Assembly: GCA_012522985.1 (NCBI GenBank) | Contig: JAAYJJ010000209.1 | Span: 1 to 13,473, forward strand | Source: Aliarcobacter butzleri | Lineage (GTDB): Bacteria; Campylobacterota; Campylobacteria; Campylobacterales; Arcobacteraceae | Direction of reading: 5' to 3' | DNA length: 13,473 nt | Part shown: positions 1-8,700 of the stretch, in pieces | Layout of the letters: each line of letters begins with the position of its first letter | Numbering within the stretch: position 1 is the first letter of the stretch | Notes under the pieces: model-generated | Databases searched by the model: none | What the model was told of the DNA's origin: nothing | What the model saw: the letters and a program-made list of their open reading frames with translations, nothing else | Position numbers and translations under genes: made by a program

Positions 1-396
1 AGGTTACACTGGAAAGGTGCTAGAGCATTAATATTTTTTGAGAAATTACGACAAAAAGGGTATGCAAATATTAATGAAAAAAAACTATTAAAAAAGATAA
101 ATACTGAAATTAAATTAAAAGATTACAATATTTTTAAGAAACCATTTTTTTTAGTTATGATACCATTGGGAACAGTTTTGTTTGATAATTTTTTTGAGAA
201 ATTGGATTTATATTGTATATCTTGGATGGTTTTTATTTACATTATAGTTTTTATACTATTTGTTGGATGGTTTAAAAGCATAAGAACTGAAGAGTCAAAA
301 ATGGACGATTTAAAATTCTTTGTTCTTTGGTATAAAGAAATTTATCCAGATATAAAACTTAATAAATACAAAACAAAATTGAATTTAGAAAAATAA
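1..396 (+). CDS. Unrecognised membrane protein, 5'-truncated by window edge
   Basis: Frame 1 is open from the first base to a TAA at 394-396, so at least 131 residues are visible and the true start lies outside the window; the ATG at 157 is internal. The visible N-terminal part is basic and Lys-rich (begins RLHWKGARALIFFEKLRQKG). A hydrophobic stretch (FFLVMIPLGTVLF) and then a clear membrane segment (CISWMVFIYIIVFILFVGWF) follow, with a short charged tail ending in NLEK. I do not recognise the family. The gene ends 2 nt before the Fic gene, so the two are probably co-transcribed. A functional link to Fic is possible but not shown. Base composition is even more AT-rich than the downstream housekeeping genes, which fits accessory DNA. 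Confidence 0.6.
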   Translation, partial: RLHWKGARALIFFEKLRQKGYANINEKKLLKKINTEIKLKDYNIFKKPFFLVMIPLGTVLFDNFFEKLDLYCISWMVFIYIIVFILFVGWFKSIRTEESKMDDLKFFVLWYKEIYPDIKLNKYKTKLNLEK

Positions 397-398
397 AA

Positions 399-1370
399 AT
401 GAAACCATACACACCACCATATAAAATAACCTCAAAAATTCTAAACTTATCTACCCAAATAGTAGAAAATCTCACAAAGCTAGAGTTTGATTTATCTAAC
501 ATGGCAAGACCACTGCTAAGAAAAACAAACCGTATCAAAATATTAGCTGGAACATTGGAGATAGAGGAAAATTTTTTGGGAGAGGAAAAAATAACTGCTA
601 TTTTGGATGGAAAAAGAGTATTAGCAACCACAAAAGAGTTAGCAGAAGTAAACGGAGCTATAAAAGCTTATGATATGATAGATGGGTTTAGATTTGATGA
701 GCTAGATGATTTGCTAAAAGCACATAGTATTTTAATGGGAGATTTGCTAACAAATGCAGGAAGATTTAGAAATGTAAATGTACAAGTAGGCTCTCATATT
801 GCCCCACCACCAGCTAGAGTTGAGAGCCTTATGAGAGAGCTTTTTGATTGGCTAGAGCTTAGTGATGAACATTTGCTATTGAAATCTTGTATTTTTCACT
901 ATGAGTTTGAATTTATCCATCCCTTTAGTGATGGCAATGGAAGAATTGGAAGACTTTGGCAAAGTGTGATTTTAAATAGTTTAAATCCTATTTTTTCTTA
1001 TTTGCCAGTTGAAAGTATAGTAAGAGATTATCAAGAAGAGTATTATGAAGCTATTGAAAATTCATCTAGCTTGGGTGAGAGTACACCATTTATAGAGTTT
1101 ATGCTAGAGATGATTTTAACAACTATGGAAAAACAGGCAAAAGAGAATGTCCCTTTAAATGTCCCCAAAAATGTCCCTTTAAAAAGGCTTGATAAAATTG
1201 TAGATATTATAAATAAAAACAAAGATATAACAATAGATGAATTAGCAAAGATACTAGGTGTTTCGGATAAAACAATTAAAAGAGATATGGCAAAACTAAA
1301 AGAAGAAAACAAAATAAAAAGAGTTGGAAGTTTAAAATCTGGATATTGGGAGATAGTGGAAAATGGATAA
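399..1370 (+). CDS. Fic-family protein (probable AMP-transferase) with C-terminal winged helix
   Basis: 323 aa. Residues about 30-115 match the Fic N-terminal region. The catalytic Fic motif HPFSDGNGRIGR is complete at 174-185: H174 is the general base, D178 the metal ligand, and the anion-binding loop and final Arg are present. Family members usually transfer AMP from ATP to protein hydroxyls. An N-terminal inhibitory helix appears as TLEIEEN at 52-58; E56 is the expected inhibitory Glu, but the usual following Gly/Asn is Glu. After the Fic domain come three NVP repeats (250-260), then a DeoR-like helix-turn-helix/winged domain at about 262-320 (ITIDELAKILGVSDKTIKRDMAKL). This layout is common among stand-alone class II Fic proteins of unknown target, which may regulate DNA-associated targets or their own transcription. 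The ATG at 399 has only a weak A-rich ribosome site and lies 2 nt after the upstream stop. No separate FicA-type antitoxin is visible. Confidence 0.9.
   Translation: MKPYTPPYKITSKILNLSTQIVENLTKLEFDLSNMARPLLRKTNRIKILAGTLEIEENFLGEEKITAILDGKRVLATTKELAEVNGAIKAYDMIDGFRFDELDDLLKAHSILMGDLLTNAGRFRNVNVQVGSHIAPPPARVESLMRELFDWLELSDEHLLLKSCIFHYEFEFIHPFSDGNGRIGRLWQSVILNSLNPIFSYLPVESIVRDYQEEYYEAIENSSSLGESTPFIEFMLEMILTTMEKQAKENVPLNVPKNVPLKRLDKIVDIINKNKDITIDELAKILGVSDKTIKRDMAKLKEENKIKRVGSLKSGYWEIVENG
1146..1177 (+). repeat. Three direct 12-nt repeats inside the fic gene
   Basis: AATGTCCC occurs at 1146, 1158 and 1170, exactly 12 nt apart, encoding NVP-L-NVP-K-NVP-L. It forms a linker between the Fic domain and the winged helix. 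Similar NVP-rich linkers are known in Fic and related HTH proteins. An in-frame period of 12 nt could expand or contract by slippage without breaking the gene. Confidence 0.8.
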
Positions 1371-1479
1371 ACAATTTTACCTAGAGCTATAGATGATGAA
1401 AGACTTAAGAAAATTGCTGAAGTAGGCAAGAGTTGAGATTTCTATATTAAAAATAATGACAAATAGGAGAGGGTAGAGA
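1371..1479 (+). other. Spacer after fic; possible decayed coding remnant and ybgC leader
   Basis: No intact gene is visible. Reading on in the fic frame past its stop gives a protein-like stretch (LPRAIDDERLKKIAEVGKS) to a TGA at 1434-1436. A nested start at 1363 gives MDKQFYLEL then TAG. These could be the remains of a lost gene, but they are too short to prove it. A weak -10-like TATATT lies at 1443-1448. A good ribosome site (AGGAGAGGG) follows at 1466-1474 for the next gene. Confidence 0.3.
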
Positions 1480-1842
1480 ATGCAAATACGAGTCTATTAC
1501 GAAGATACAGATTGTGGTGGAATAGTTTATCACTCACAATATTTAAACTTTTGCGAAAGAGCAAGGAGTGAGATGTTTTTTAGTAAAAATCTTTCTCCAC
1601 ACAATCAAAATGAGTTTTTTGTAGTTAGAAAAATGGAGTGTGATTTTATCAAATCAGCAAAACTAGGGGATATTTTGAATATAAAAACTGATATTTTAGA
1701 GATAAAAAAAGCTAGTTTAACTATAAAACAAGCAATCTACAAAGATAAAGAGCTTCTTTTTGAAGCTAAAGTTTTATTGGCATTTTTAAAAGATGGTAAA
1801 CCATCTAAGATCCCACATAATTTAATGGATGTATTTGTTTGA
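1480..1842 (+). CDS. ybgC: YbgC/FadM-family acyl-CoA thioesterase (hotdog fold)
   Basis: 120 aa, slightly shorter than E. coli YbgC (about 134), mainly at the N-terminus. The family signature is plain: YYEDTDCGGIVYHSQYLNFCERARSE at residues 6-31. D11 corresponds to the catalytic Asp18 of E. coli YbgC, and H18 to His25. The rest fits a single hotdog domain (KMECDFIKSAKLGD, then two long strands). Such enzymes hydrolyse acyl-CoA or acyl-ACP thioesters in the cytoplasm; in many proteobacteria ybgC sits with tol-pal, which is not the case here. The ATG at 1480 is chosen for its AGGAGAGGG ribosome site. The stop codon TGA at 1840-1842 overlaps the next start (TTGA), so it is probably translationally coupled to the MFS gene. 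The true substrate cannot be read from sequence. Confidence 0.9.
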   Translation: MQIRVYYEDTDCGGIVYHSQYLNFCERARSEMFFSKNLSPHNQNEFFVVRKMECDFIKSAKLGDILNIKTDILEIKKASLTIKQAIYKDKELLFEAKVLLAFLKDGKPSKIPHNLMDVFV

Positions 1843-3035
1843 AAGATTATTTAACACTATTTAAAAATTATCCTCTTATAAAAACATTTTCTACTATACA
1901 GCTAATAGCTTATTTTGGAACTTGGTTTTCAAATGTTGCTATATATACTCTTTTGTTAGAGCTTGGTGCTAGTGCTATGATGATATCAGTGGTTGTTGCT
2001 ATGCACTTTATACCAACTATTATTCAAGCCCCAATAAGTGGTGTCTTAGTAGATAAGTTAGAGCCCAAAAAACTTATGGGAACACTTCTTTTGGTAGAGT
2101 GTAGTATGACATTAGGGTTTTTGTTTGTAAATAGTATAGATTTAGTTTGGCTTTTAGTACTTTTGATATTTGTTAGAATGAGTGCTTCTAGTATCTTTTT
2201 TGCTGCTTTGATGTCACTTTTGCCAAAATTTGTAAGTGGTAAAGATTTACAAAAAACAAATGAAGTTCACTCTATTATTTGGTCACTTACTTTTACTATT
2301 GGTATGGCACTAGGTGGAGTTATGGTACATACTTTTGGTGTAAAGATAGCTTTTATTACTGATGCCATGCTTTTTATAATCTCATTTATTATTTTAGTAA
2401 AAACAGAATTTAAAGTTGTATTACAAAAAGAAAAAGAGAGATTTTGGATTATGATTAAGCAAGGTATAGAGTATATTAGGCACAATCCAACACTTTTTCA
2501 TCTTATGATACTACATAGTATCGTAGGTGTTACTGTTTTTGATACATTGGTTACATTATTGGCTGATTATTATTATAAATATGTTATCTGTATACCTTTA
2601 GCACTAGGGATTACAAATGGTGCTAGGGCATTTGCACTGATGATAGGTCCACTTTTGATAGGTAATTGGGTAAACAATGATAGACTCTTTTATTTGCTTA
2701 TTTTTCAAGGATTTAGTATTATGTTTTGGGGTTTTATACAAGAAGACTTTTATTTAGGACTAATAGGTATGTTTATAATAGGGCTTTTTACCACAACTTT
2801 ATGGTCATATACTTATGCACTTTTGCAAGAAAGGATAGAGTCTAAGTTTTTGGGTAGAGTTATAGCATATAATGATATGGTTTTTATGATTGTTACGGTT
2901 ATAACGACATTTTTTATAGGTTTTGCAGTCTCTTATGTAGATCTTGATACAATAAGCTATATTTTAGGAGTGATATTTTTGCTTTGTGCTATATATTATA
3001 AAGGGTATGTATGGAAGATATTAACAAACAAGTGA
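1839..3035 (+). CDS. Major facilitator superfamily transporter (MFS_3/EntS-like)
   Basis: 398 aa, the normal length for a 12-helix MFS carrier. Hydrophobic segments run through the whole protein, with a central loop at about residues 190-215 (VVLQKEKERFWIMIKQGIEYIRHN). The loop between helices 2 and 3 carries SGVLVDKLEPKKLMG, a form of the MFS A-motif. The N-terminus KDYLTLFKNYPLIKTFSTIQLIAYFGTWFSNVA resembles the MFS_3 / enterobactin-exporter-like group, whose members export small molecules in exchange for protons. The substrate is unknown. The start is TTG at 1839, overlapping the ybgC stop by 4 nt; no ATG nearby keeps the conserved N-terminus. Its 3' end overlaps the next small gene. Confidence 0.85.
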   Translation: MKDYLTLFKNYPLIKTFSTIQLIAYFGTWFSNVAIYTLLLELGASAMMISVVVAMHFIPTIIQAPISGVLVDKLEPKKLMGTLLLVECSMTLGFLFVNSIDLVWLLVLLIFVRMSASSIFFAALMSLLPKFVSGKDLQKTNEVHSIIWSLTFTIGMALGGVMVHTFGVKIAFITDAMLFIISFIILVKTEFKVVLQKEKERFWIMIKQGIEYIRHNPTLFHLMILHSIVGVTVFDTLVTLLADYYYKYVICIPLALGITNGARAFALMIGPLLIGNWVNNDRLFYLLIFQGFSIMFWGFIQEDFYLGLIGMFIIGLFTTTLWSYTYALLQERIESKFLGRVIAYNDMVFMIVTVITTFFIGFAVSYVDLDTISYILGVIFLLCAIYYKGYVWKILTNK

Positions 3036-3238
3036 TGCTTCTTGCTATTTTGAAAAAAGAGGAAGATGAGAGTATAAATGATGTACTTTTAAAGCTAGAA
3101 AATAGTGGAGTTTTTTCACTAAAAGAGGGTAAAAAGCTTCTAAAAGAGCTTAAAAACGACTCTTTTGTAGTTGATGGAGCTTTAAGTATATCAGGTATTG
3201 CAAAAGCAAAGGAAGCCCAAAGGTTTTTTACTCTATAA
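3011..3238 (+). CDS. Small hypothetical protein overlapping the MFS gene
   Basis: 75 aa if started at ATG 3011, overlapping the MFS gene by 25 nt, with AAAGGG at 3000-3005 as possible ribosome site. An alternative is ATG 3035, giving 67 aa and a TGATG stop/start overlap typical of coupling. The protein is charged, soluble and helical: MLLAILKKEEDESINDVLLKLENSGVFS, a Lys-rich segment, then SFVVDGALSISGIAKAKEAQRFF. The shape (helix-turn-helix spacing, then a short strand-like hairpin VVDGALSISG) resembles a small winged-helix-like protein, but I do not recognise a named family. The fixed position after the exporter suggests a linked role or just co-expression. It has no membrane segment and no Cys. 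Confidence 0.65.
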   Translation: MEDINKQVMLLAILKKEEDESINDVLLKLENSGVFSLKEGKKLLKELKNDSFVVDGALSISGIAKAKEAQRFFTL

Positions 3239-3261
3239 GCTTTGTTTAAATAATGAAATAC

Positions 3262-3286
3262 TATACTTATGACAAAAAATATAAGG
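3262..3286 (+). promoter_or_regulatory. Candidate -10 box and ribosome site for the GGDEF sensor
   Basis: TATACT at 3262-3267 is a fair -10 element, and AAGG at 3283-3286 a fair ribosome site. There is no good -35 (TTGTTT at 3242-3247 is only 14 nt away). The AAGG lies 7 nt before an ATA codon at 3294, and that codon begins the reading frame of a complete signal peptide. This spacing is what makes the non-canonical start worth considering. Confidence 0.35.
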
Positions 3287-3320
3287 TTTTACAATATTTA
3301 GATTTTTCATTATAGTTTTA

Positions 3321-5741
3321 TTGTTAAGTAGTTCGCTATTTGCATTGGAAAAAGTAACTCTACAACTTCATTGGCTTCATCAGTTTCAGTTTGCTGGGTA
3401 TTATATGGCAAAGGAAAAAGGTTTTTATGAAGAGGCTGGATTAGATGTTGATATAGTTCAGATGGCTCAAAAAACAGATGTTATCAAAGATGTAGTTGAT
3501 AGTGAGGCTAAGTATGGTATAGGTAGGTCTTCATTATTGATGGAGATTGTAAAAGGTAAAGAACTAGCTGTATTGGCTGCTATTTTTCAAGACTCACCAT
3601 CTGTACTTTTATCAACTAATAAACATATAAAAGAGCCAAAAGATCTTAAAAACAAAAGAGTTATGGTAACTTTAGATGAGCTAGAGTCCACTTCTATACT
3701 TACTACTTTAGCTAGTCAAAACCTAACAAAAGAAGATATTGTTTTACAAGCACATAGTTTTAAACTAAGAGATTTGATTGAGAAAAAAACAGATGCTATG
3801 GTTTGTTATCTAGGAAATGAACCATTTACTTTAAATCAAGGACAAATCCCATACAATATCATAAATCCAAAAGATTATGGATACAATTACTATGGGGATT
3901 TATTATTTACCTCTATAAAAGAGATTACAAATAACCCTTCTAGAGTTACAAAGTTTACACAAGCCTCTATCAAGGGGTGGGAGTATGCTTTTGACAATAT
4001 AGAAGAGAGTGCAAAGATTATATATAATAAATACAATACTCAAAATAAAACATTAGAACATCTTATTTATGAAGCCAAAGTATTAAAAGAGTATGCTTAT
4101 AAAAATGTAGATAGAATAGGGATATTAGATAATAAGATAATTAAAGAGATAACAAGAATGTATGCTTTAACAGGCTTAATTGAGTTTGATAAAGATATTA
4201 CAAAATATATAGATCCACTTGAAATAAATACTCAAACTATAAAAATAGGAGTTATGTCTCCACCTTTTTTAAACAAAATGACTTTTAAGTTTAGTAAACT
4301 TTTAGAGTATTTAAACCATCATATTCCAGGATATCGCTTTGAGATGGTTAAACTAGCTTGTAAAGACATAGAATATAACTTACAAAATAAAGATGTTGAT
4401 TTTCTAATAGTAAATCCATCAAATTTTATTAAATATGAGTCAAAATACTCTATGACAAAACTAGCAACTTTACAAAAAAAGTTTCAAAACCAATATTTTA
4501 GTAACTTTGGATTGCTTTTTTTTACACACAAAGATAATCCACTTTATGATACAAAAGAGATAAAAAATAGTTTTGTAACTATGCTTGATCCTGATATATG
4601 TTGTAGTTATAGTATTGCCAAATATGAATTAAGTAGAAAGTATAATATTGATATAGATAAAGATGTAGAACTAAACTTTGTAAACTCCTTTGAAGAGATA
4701 GTCCAAAGTGTGGCTTCTAAGCACTATGATATAGGTATTATAAGAACTGGTATTTTGGAAAATATGCATCTAGAAAATGAAATTAATCTAGAAGATATAA
4801 AAGCTATTTTTCCACAAGAATTTAAAAACTTTCCATTTATGGTAAGTACAGATCTATATCCAGAGTGGGCATTTGTAAAGTTAAGTCATAGTGCAAATAG
4901 CTTATCTAAAAATATATTATTAAATCTTCTTAATTATGAAGATTTAGATATATCATGGATAGCACCTTTAGATGATACTAAATTTCACAATCTCCACAAA
5001 GAACTTGAAATATTACCATATGAAGGGCAAGATTTTGATATATATGATATTTGGAGAAAGTATAAATACTCTATTCTTATTATTATATTTGCACTATTTA
5101 TAATTAGTTTATTGGGTTTTGCACTTATACTAGCTTACAAAGGGTTACAAAGACAAAAAGAAGAGATAGAGCTTTTAAATCAAAACTTAGAAAAGAAGAT
5201 AGAGCAGAGTATGCATGAACTTTTGCTTATCAATAAACAGTTACAAAATAGTATAAAAACAGATTATCTAACACAAATAAGTAGTAGAAGCTATTTTTAT
5301 GAGCAGTCTCAAGAGGCATTTGTCTTTGCCAAAAGACATAAATTACAACTCTCTATTTTATTACTTGATATAGATTATTTTAAAAAAGTAAATGATACTT
5401 ATGGACATGCTATGGGAGATATGGTTTTACAAAGATTTGCTGCTATTATTAAAGATAATCTAAGACAAAATGATCTTTTTGGTAGAATAGGTGGAGAGGA
5501 GTTTTGTATTTGTATCAATAATATTAGTTCAAAACATGCCACTGATTTGGGTAATAAACTAAGAATATCAGTAGAAGAGATGAAAATAGTAGTAGGAGAT
5601 ATAACATTAAAAATAACTACAAGTATTGGTGTATCTCAAATGAAAAAAGATGATAAAAATATAGAAGATACTATAAAAAGAGCTGATATTGCTCTATACA
5701 AAGCCAAAAATCATGGTAGAAATAAAGTAGTTTTTGTATAG
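3321..5741 (+). CDS. Membrane diguanylate cyclase with two periplasmic binding-protein-like sensor regions
   Basis: 806 aa from TTG 3321, the first conventional start. Residues about 9-230 resemble the NMT1/THI5-type binding fold (VTLQLHWLHQFQFAGYYMAKEKGFY). Residues about 306-550 look like a second, PhnD-like binding lobe (IKIGVMSPPF; FLIVNPSNF). A transmembrane helix spans about 583-606, a coiled coil 608-645, and a GGDEF domain about 646-806. The GGDEF domain has the metal-site DIDYFKKVND (683-692), the catalytic GGEEF (724-728), and an inhibitory I-site RQND (715-718) five residues before it, so it should make cyclic di-GMP under product control. The inferred role is to sense a small periplasmic ligand and signal to c-di-GMP pathways. 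The start is doubtful: from TTG the leader is only MLSSSLFA, but the frame is open upstream to a stop at 3282-3284 and encodes FRFFIIVLLLSSSLFA, an obvious signal-peptide core. True initiation may be at ATA 3294 (815 aa), or a base has been changed or gained here. Confidence 0.88.
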   Translation: MLSSSLFALEKVTLQLHWLHQFQFAGYYMAKEKGFYEEAGLDVDIVQMAQKTDVIKDVVDSEAKYGIGRSSLLMEIVKGKELAVLAAIFQDSPSVLLSTNKHIKEPKDLKNKRVMVTLDELESTSILTTLASQNLTKEDIVLQAHSFKLRDLIEKKTDAMVCYLGNEPFTLNQGQIPYNIINPKDYGYNYYGDLLFTSIKEITNNPSRVTKFTQASIKGWEYAFDNIEESAKIIYNKYNTQNKTLEHLIYEAKVLKEYAYKNVDRIGILDNKIIKEITRMYALTGLIEFDKDITKYIDPLEINTQTIKIGVMSPPFLNKMTFKFSKLLEYLNHHIPGYRFEMVKLACKDIEYNLQNKDVDFLIVNPSNFIKYESKYSMTKLATLQKKFQNQYFSNFGLLFFTHKDNPLYDTKEIKNSFVTMLDPDICCSYSIAKYELSRKYNIDIDKDVELNFVNSFEEIVQSVASKHYDIGIIRTGILENMHLENEINLEDIKAIFPQEFKNFPFMVSTDLYPEWAFVKLSHSANSLSKNILLNLLNYEDLDISWIAPLDDTKFHNLHKELEILPYEGQDFDIYDIWRKYKYSILIIIFALFIISLLGFALILAYKGLQRQKEEIELLNQNLEKKIEQSMHELLLINKQLQNSIKTDYLTQISSRSYFYEQSQEAFVFAKRHKLQLSILLLDIDYFKKVNDTYGHAMGDMVLQRFAAIIKDNLRQNDLFGRIGGEEFCICINNISSKHATDLGNKLRISVEEMKIVVGDITLKITTSIGVSQMKKDDKNIEDTIKRADIALYKAKNHGRNKVVFV

Positions 5742-5776
5742 ATCAATATTTAAGAATACTTTATTTGATCCTTTTT
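5741..5776 (+). terminator. Weak candidate terminator between convergent genes
   Basis: GATCAA at 5741-5746 and TTGATC at 5765-5770 form an inverted repeat around a small internal AAG/CTT pairing, followed on the + strand by C and TTTTT (5772-5776). It would end transcription of the sensor gene and lies partly inside the 3' end of the opposite RND gene. The stem is short and AT-rich, and no T-run is seen on the minus strand. Confidence 0.3.
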
Positions 5777-8700
5777 AAAAAGCTATAAAGTACAGGTAAA
5801 TAAAGTAGATTGATAATAGTTCCCCAAGCAAGTCCAAATCCAAGAGCTACAGCAATAGGCTGAAATACACTAGCTTGACCAGATGGAAAAAACATCAATG
5901 TAAGCATACCAACTATAGTTGTAACAGATGTTAGGATAATAGGTCTTAGTCTTTTTACTGATTGATCATAAACTTCATCTATTTTCTTTGCTTTTTGTAA
6001 AAACATCATCATAATAATACCATCATTTATAACAACCCCAGCAAGTCCCAATCCACCTATAAGTGATGGTAAACTTATATTAAGCCCCATTATATAATGT
6101 CCAGCCAAAACACCCAAAAATGAAAAAGGTATTACGCTCATAAGTATTAAAGAATCTCTAAAAGAGTTAAAAAGATATAATAAAGATAAAAGTATAAGCA
6201 AAATAGCTAAAGCAGAAGCTGCTAACATATCAGCCATAAGTGTTCTTTTTCGCTCTTCTTCACCTTTTAAAATCACTTTTATACCAGAAGCTTCTACTTC
6301 TTCTAAGCTAGGATCTAAAATCTCCAAAACTTCAGTGGCTGTTATGATTTTGGGATCTACATCAGCATATACAAAATAGTTTGTTATACCATCATCTTTT
6401 GAGATTTTTTCAAAAGTTCTTATAATGTTTAGATCTGCTATTTCATTTAATCTTACAGTTTTGCCATCTTTTATAGTGATTTGAAGATTTTTAAACTCTT
6501 CATAATCATCTTTGAAAGTGCTTTTGATTTTGATTTCAAGTAAGCCACTATCATCAAACGCTAGACCTTTTTTCTTCAAAAGATATAGATTGGATAGATA
6601 GCTTCCTAAAAAAGCCTCATCTATACCTAAGCTTTGACCATATTGGTTTACTTGTAGTTTAATTTCATTGATACCATAGTTTACAGAGTTATTTATATAG
6701 TGAACACCTTTTATATTTTGTAGTTTATCTTCTAGGCTCTTTATAGTGTCCATAACTTGCATACTATTATTTGATGTAAGAGCTATAGCAATATCAGTCT
6801 TAACAGGACCTAATTTTCGCTCAACTACATTGATATCAGTTAGATTATATATCTCTTTATATTTTTGATCTTCTAAATATTTATTTATCTCTTTAGATAG
6901 TTTTATGGATTTTTTTGTTCTAGGACGATTATTTGGATCATAATATAGACTTAAATATGGAGTTATAAAGATATCTACAAAGTTATCAGGCTTTAACATC
7001 TCTAGCTCAATAGTAATAAAACCAACATATGGCAAGTTTTCAGCATTTCCAGCTGTATCCATCCTACTACCAGCACGAGAATCTATACTTTTTATAAAAA
7101 ACTCATCTTTTTTATTTAATAAATCTTGTTCTATTTGTTGGATTATTTCAAAAGTCTCTTCTATGGTTTTGTTATTTGGTGCTTTGATAGCTATCCTTAC
7201 ATCATTTGCATCAAATTGTGGAAACATCTGAAATTTGGATTGTTTTATAGAAATAAACATCACTACAGGAACAAGCACAAAAAAGAGTAATAAAAAACTC
7301 TTTTTATATTTAAGACAAAGATTTATAGCCTTTGCATATAGATCCATAGCCTTTTGCCATGATAGAGCTTTGGCCTCTTTTTTAAGAGCATGAGAGGCAT
7401 GTATAGGTAAAAAAACAAAAGCCTCTACCAAAGAAGCTATTATAAGCACTGATATTGCTATTGGTACAAGTTTCATAACTTCACCCAATGTTCCACTTAT
7501 AAGAAGTATTGGCAAAAATGAAAAAACAGTAGTTATAGAGGCTATGGTAACAGGACCAATCATCTCTTTTGCACCCAAAATAGCAGCTTCTTTTGGTTCT
7601 ATACCTTTTTCTATATATTGTTGTATATTTTCACTTACAATTATAGCATCATCTACTATTATACCTATGGCTATTAAGATTCCTATAAGTGATATCATAT
7701 TGATACTATATCCTGTTAGATACATATATGATGAAGCTATTACTATAGATGTAGGAATACCCAAAACTATAATAAAAGCCATTCTTGTATTGATAAGATA
7801 GCTTATAAGTACTGCAATAAGTATAATTCCAAGTATAATATTTGATATAACAATATCAAGCCTTTCTTTGATGTTTTCTGAGTCATCTTTATTGATTGTG
7901 ATATTATATAGATCTTGAGAGCTATTGATATTGTGAACTATTTTTTGAATATCATCTGATATTTTTATAGCATTTGCAGTTGAGAGTTGTGATATAGCCA
8001 CACTTATGGATTTACTACCATTTAAAGAGTATAGTGTACTACTATCTTCATATTTTTTATCTATTGTAGCTATATCTTTTAGATAGACGTTTTTATTATT
8101 TATCTTTAATAGGCTATTTTCTAGCTCATTTAGAGGCTTATTGCCACTACTTGTAGAGACGAAAAAATGCTCTTTTTTATCCTCTATTTTACCTATAGGA
8201 AATATATATGTTAGGTTGCTTATAGCACTAAAAACTTCATTTTTATTTAAGCCTAAAGCATTGATTTTTTGATCATTGATGATGATTTCATAAAACAGAT
8301 CACTATCTCCATATATAGTAACCTCTGAAACACCCTCTATACTAGAAACCCTACTTTTAAGCGTATCAGCAATAGGCTTTAGCTCATCTAGAGATAGTTT
8401 GTTGCTAGTAAGTACAAGATCTACAAGATCTCTTTTTCTATCTAAGACTGTAACTATAGGGGTATTCATATCAGATGGAAGATTTTGTTTTGTTAGTTCT
8501 ACACTATCTTTGATTTTACTAGCTAGATTGTATTTGTTTTGTCCTTTTTGTAGCTCCAAAATAATAGTAAATCTATTGGGAGAGACAACAGTAGTCATAG
8601 TATCTATGCCGTCTATATTTTTTAGCTCATCTTCTATCTTAACTACAGCCATTTTATCTAGTACATCTATAGAAGTACCGCTATAACCACCATTTATAGA

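Noticed and set aside
1146..1177. CRISPR-like or intergenic repeat
   Set aside because: Only 8-nt units at 12-nt spacing within a coding frame, with no spacers.
399..1370. Fic as toxin of a FicTA or Doc/Phd toxin-antitoxin pair
   Set aside because: The inhibitory helix is inside the protein itself and neither neighbour resembles FicA or Phd.
1043..1429. Minus-strand 128-aa frame opposite fic
   Set aside because: Mirror of the fic coding sequence, low-complexity Ser/Ile/Phe composition, no ribosome site. Other antisense frames (e.g. 2267-2485, 7544-7801, 8399-8686, 10681-10938, 12047-12472, 13042-13287) were dismissed for the same reason.
3253..3315. Short frame MKYYTYDKKYKVLQYLDFSL in the spacer before the sensor gene
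   Set aside because: It has no ribosome site, overlaps the predicted -10 box and is in a different frame from the signal peptide.
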